9,195 bases of DNA. Origin: Hyphomicrobiales bacterium. GTDB taxonomy: Bacteria; Pseudomonadota; Alphaproteobacteria; Rhizobiales; Aestuariivirgaceae. Below are positions 7,996 through 9,195 of the stretch, piece by piece. Each line of letters begins with the position of its first letter. Position 1 is the stretch's first letter. The stretch covers positions 1 to 9,195 of the forward strand of contig JANYGE010000233.1 in NCBI GenBank assembly GCA_025362535.1, in the 5' to 3' direction. The position numbers and the translations under genes were made by a program. Below the pieces are notes generated by a model that had not been told where the DNA came from, did not search any database, and saw nothing but the letters and a program-made list of their open reading frames with translations.

Positions 7996-9195
7996 TTATT
8001 TTACGTCCAAGGCTTCGGGCATATTTTCAATATACCATGACTTTAAGGGTTCAAGTTCAGGGTGTTCGAGATTGCGCTTAAGATAGCGCGATACGCGCGG
8101 CATGTGTCTGAGATAGGCGGGTTTTCCATCTCGCTTGGCAAGTCTTGCGAAAATTCCCAAAATTTTTGTGGCCCGTTGCGCGCCCAAAACCGCATAGGCT
8201 GCAGAGAATTTTGCCTTATCAAAGGAGCCCTGACGCATTCGCAAATTTTCATAATGGCTATAGAGCTGATCGGCCCAAGCAAAATCAATATCAACACGCG
8301 CATCTTGCAGCAATGACGCCAAATCATAGGCGGGGTGACCGAGCACGGCATCTTGGGTGTCAATGAGTCCGACCCGTTGCAAACCCGCACGGTGTGGCAT
8401 CCAAATAAGATTTGGTGAATGGAAATCACGCAAAGTCCAATGTGGTCGCTCAGGCTTGGTCATTGGAAGAACATCGCGCCAGATGGCTTCAAATGAATCG
8501 TGAAGCTGCTGTGGGGTTTTAGTGCCATGCAGGAAGGGCCAGAACCAAGACGGGAGAAGGTCGACTTCGATGAGTTGGGCGTCAATGTCATAGGATGGAA
8601 TGGTGGCAGGCCAGTCTTTAAGTGCCAAATCAGCCAGAACTGCGACAGCGGTTCGCATGGGTTCATGCATGTCGGAGCCACTGCGCATCATGACACCAAA
8701 AACTGCGTTTCCAAGATTTTCAATAAGTGCGAGGCCCTTGCCCACATCACATGATTCGATGACGGGCGCGCTATAACCTTGGCCCAAGAGCTGTTGATTG
8801 ACCATAACCACGGAACCAATGCCTTCGGCCAAATGTGCAATTGCACTATAGGGTCGATTGTTCTTGACGGGCGGACCATCAGGCTTTTGCGGCATGTCCA
8901 TCAAAATAGTGGATTTTCCATTCTCAGCTAATATCTCGTAGCGGCGTGATGATGCATCCCCCTCCAAGAATTTTCGGGGCCGATCTTTCCAATTCGTTGT
9001 GGCCAGAAAATTTTCGATTGCCTCATTGCGCAACAAGGCTTCTGCCCACCTACCATCAGCCACTAATTTGACGTGACGCCTATTCCCGATTCCAGAGAAA
9101 TGCAAACTCAGGCGTGTTGCATCCAAACTTGGAAGCAAGTCTGGCCACTCCACTAATACAACATGGGTCGATAAAAGCTCGGCAATGCCCAGTTC
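7996..9195 (-). CDS. TsaE-phosphotransferase fusion: C-terminal end of TsaE plus complete AmgK-like sugar kinase domain (5' end cut by window)
   Basis: The frame stays open to the right edge, giving 399 residues. Residues 1-54 match the end of TsaE, the ATPase partner of TsaB/TsaD in tRNA t6A37 formation: a helix ELGIAELL, strand VVLVEWPDLLP (12-22, with the conserved Glu-Trp), then DATRLSLHF and RRHVKLVA. The TsaE P-loop is off the window. After a linker comes an aminoglycoside-phosphotransferase-fold kinase: GDASSRRYEIL (79-89), LALIENLG (155-162), catalytic loop LRDFHSPNLIW (Asp257, Asn262), metal site LIDTQDAVLGHPAYDLASLL (Asp279), and a helical C-terminus. The motifs resemble AmgK, the anomeric MurNAc/GlcNAc kinase, and a MurU-like gene follows 2 nt later, which supports a role in cell-wall sugar recycling (inference). 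The GTG at 9153 falls inside the TsaE strand and is not a credible start. No ATG lies between the TsaE remnant and the kinase core, so the kinase is unlikely to be made on its own. True resistance to aminoglycosides is unlikely. Confidence 0.9.
   Translation of the reverse strand, partial: ELGIAELLSTHVVLVEWPDLLPSLDATRLSLHFSGIGNRRHVKLVADGRWAEALLRNEAIENFLATTNWKDRPRKFLEGDASSRRYEILAENGKSTILMDMPQKPDGPPVKNNRPYSAIAHLAEGIGSVVMVNQQLLGQGYSAPVIESCDVGKGLALIENLGNAVFGVMMRSGSDMHEPMRTAVAVLADLALKDWPATIPSYDIDAQLIEVDLLPSWFWPFLHGTKTPQQLHDSFEAIWRDVLPMTKPERPHWTLRDFHSPNLIWMPHRAGLQRVGLIDTQDAVLGHPAYDLASLLQDARVDIDFAWADQLYSHYENLRMRQGSFDKAKFSAAYAVLGAQRATKILGIFARLAKRDGKPAYLRHMPRVSRYLKRNLEHPELEPLKSWYIENMPEALDVK

Noticed and set aside
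7996..9153. A stand-alone 385-residue phosphotransferase starting with GTG at 9153
   Set aside because: The GTG encodes a Val inside the TsaE strand leading to VEWPDLL, the frame is open further upstream with matching TsaE sequence, and no Shine-Dalgarno sequence precedes it.
7996..9195. An aminoglycoside resistance gene
   Set aside because: The phosphotransferase fold is shared by many sugar kinases. The motifs, the TsaE fusion and the adjacent MurU-like gene point to an AmgK-like housekeeping kinase rather than antibiotic resistance.
1..9195. Mobile elements, CRISPR arrays, tRNA or rRNA genes, defence or toxin-antitoxin systems
   Set aside because: I read the window for direct and inverted repeats, transposase-like motifs, regularly spaced repeats and RNA gene hallmarks and found none. 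Nearly every base is inside one of six conserved genes.

Overview
This window looks like ordinary, conserved chromosomal DNA from an alphaproteobacterium, most likely a Hyphomicrobiales (Rhizobiales)-like lineage of moderate GC content. Three things point there: AddA and AddB are of the alphaproteobacterial type, a TsaE domain is fused to a phosphotransferase, and the gene order is folC / trxA / addA / addB / nucleotidyltransferase / tsaE-kinase. I know that order from memory of this group, not from a search. I see no mobile element, phage gene, CRISPR array, RNA gene or toxin-antitoxin pair, and base composition does not visibly break anywhere.

Layout, left to right. The left edge cuts folC (plus strand); only its C-terminal 174 codons are present (3-527). 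It converges on trxA (minus strand, 524-844), and the two genes share 4 bp at their stops. Everything from trxA to the right edge is on the minus strand and is packed head to tail. In transcription order, right to left: a TsaE-AmgK-like fusion (cut by the right edge, ends at 7996), a MurU-like nucleotidyltransferase (7993-7283), addB (7279-4268), addA (4271-903) and trxA (844-524). The joints are 2 nt, 3 nt, a 4-bp ATGA overlap, and 58 nt before trxA. Transcription of the set must start outside the window, and no gene-free stretch exceeds 60 bp.

How the genes fit together. AddA and AddB form the helicase-nuclease that resects double-strand DNA ends for RecA-dependent repair; both nuclease domains keep their DYK motifs and AddA keeps the full SF1 helicase motif set. 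The kinase half of the fusion and the nucleotidyltransferase resemble AmgK and MurU, which in Pseudomonas turn recycled MurNAc into MurNAc-1-phosphate and then UDP-MurNAc; that assignment is by homology and neighbourhood. The TsaE half belongs to the t6A37 tRNA modification machinery. Thioredoxin and folylpolyglutamate synthase are general housekeeping proteins.

I do not find a convincing undescribed system. The points most worth a second look are the TsaE-kinase fusion running off the right edge, its tight coupling to addBA, and the Asp-to-His change at a metal-binding position of the MurU-like protein.
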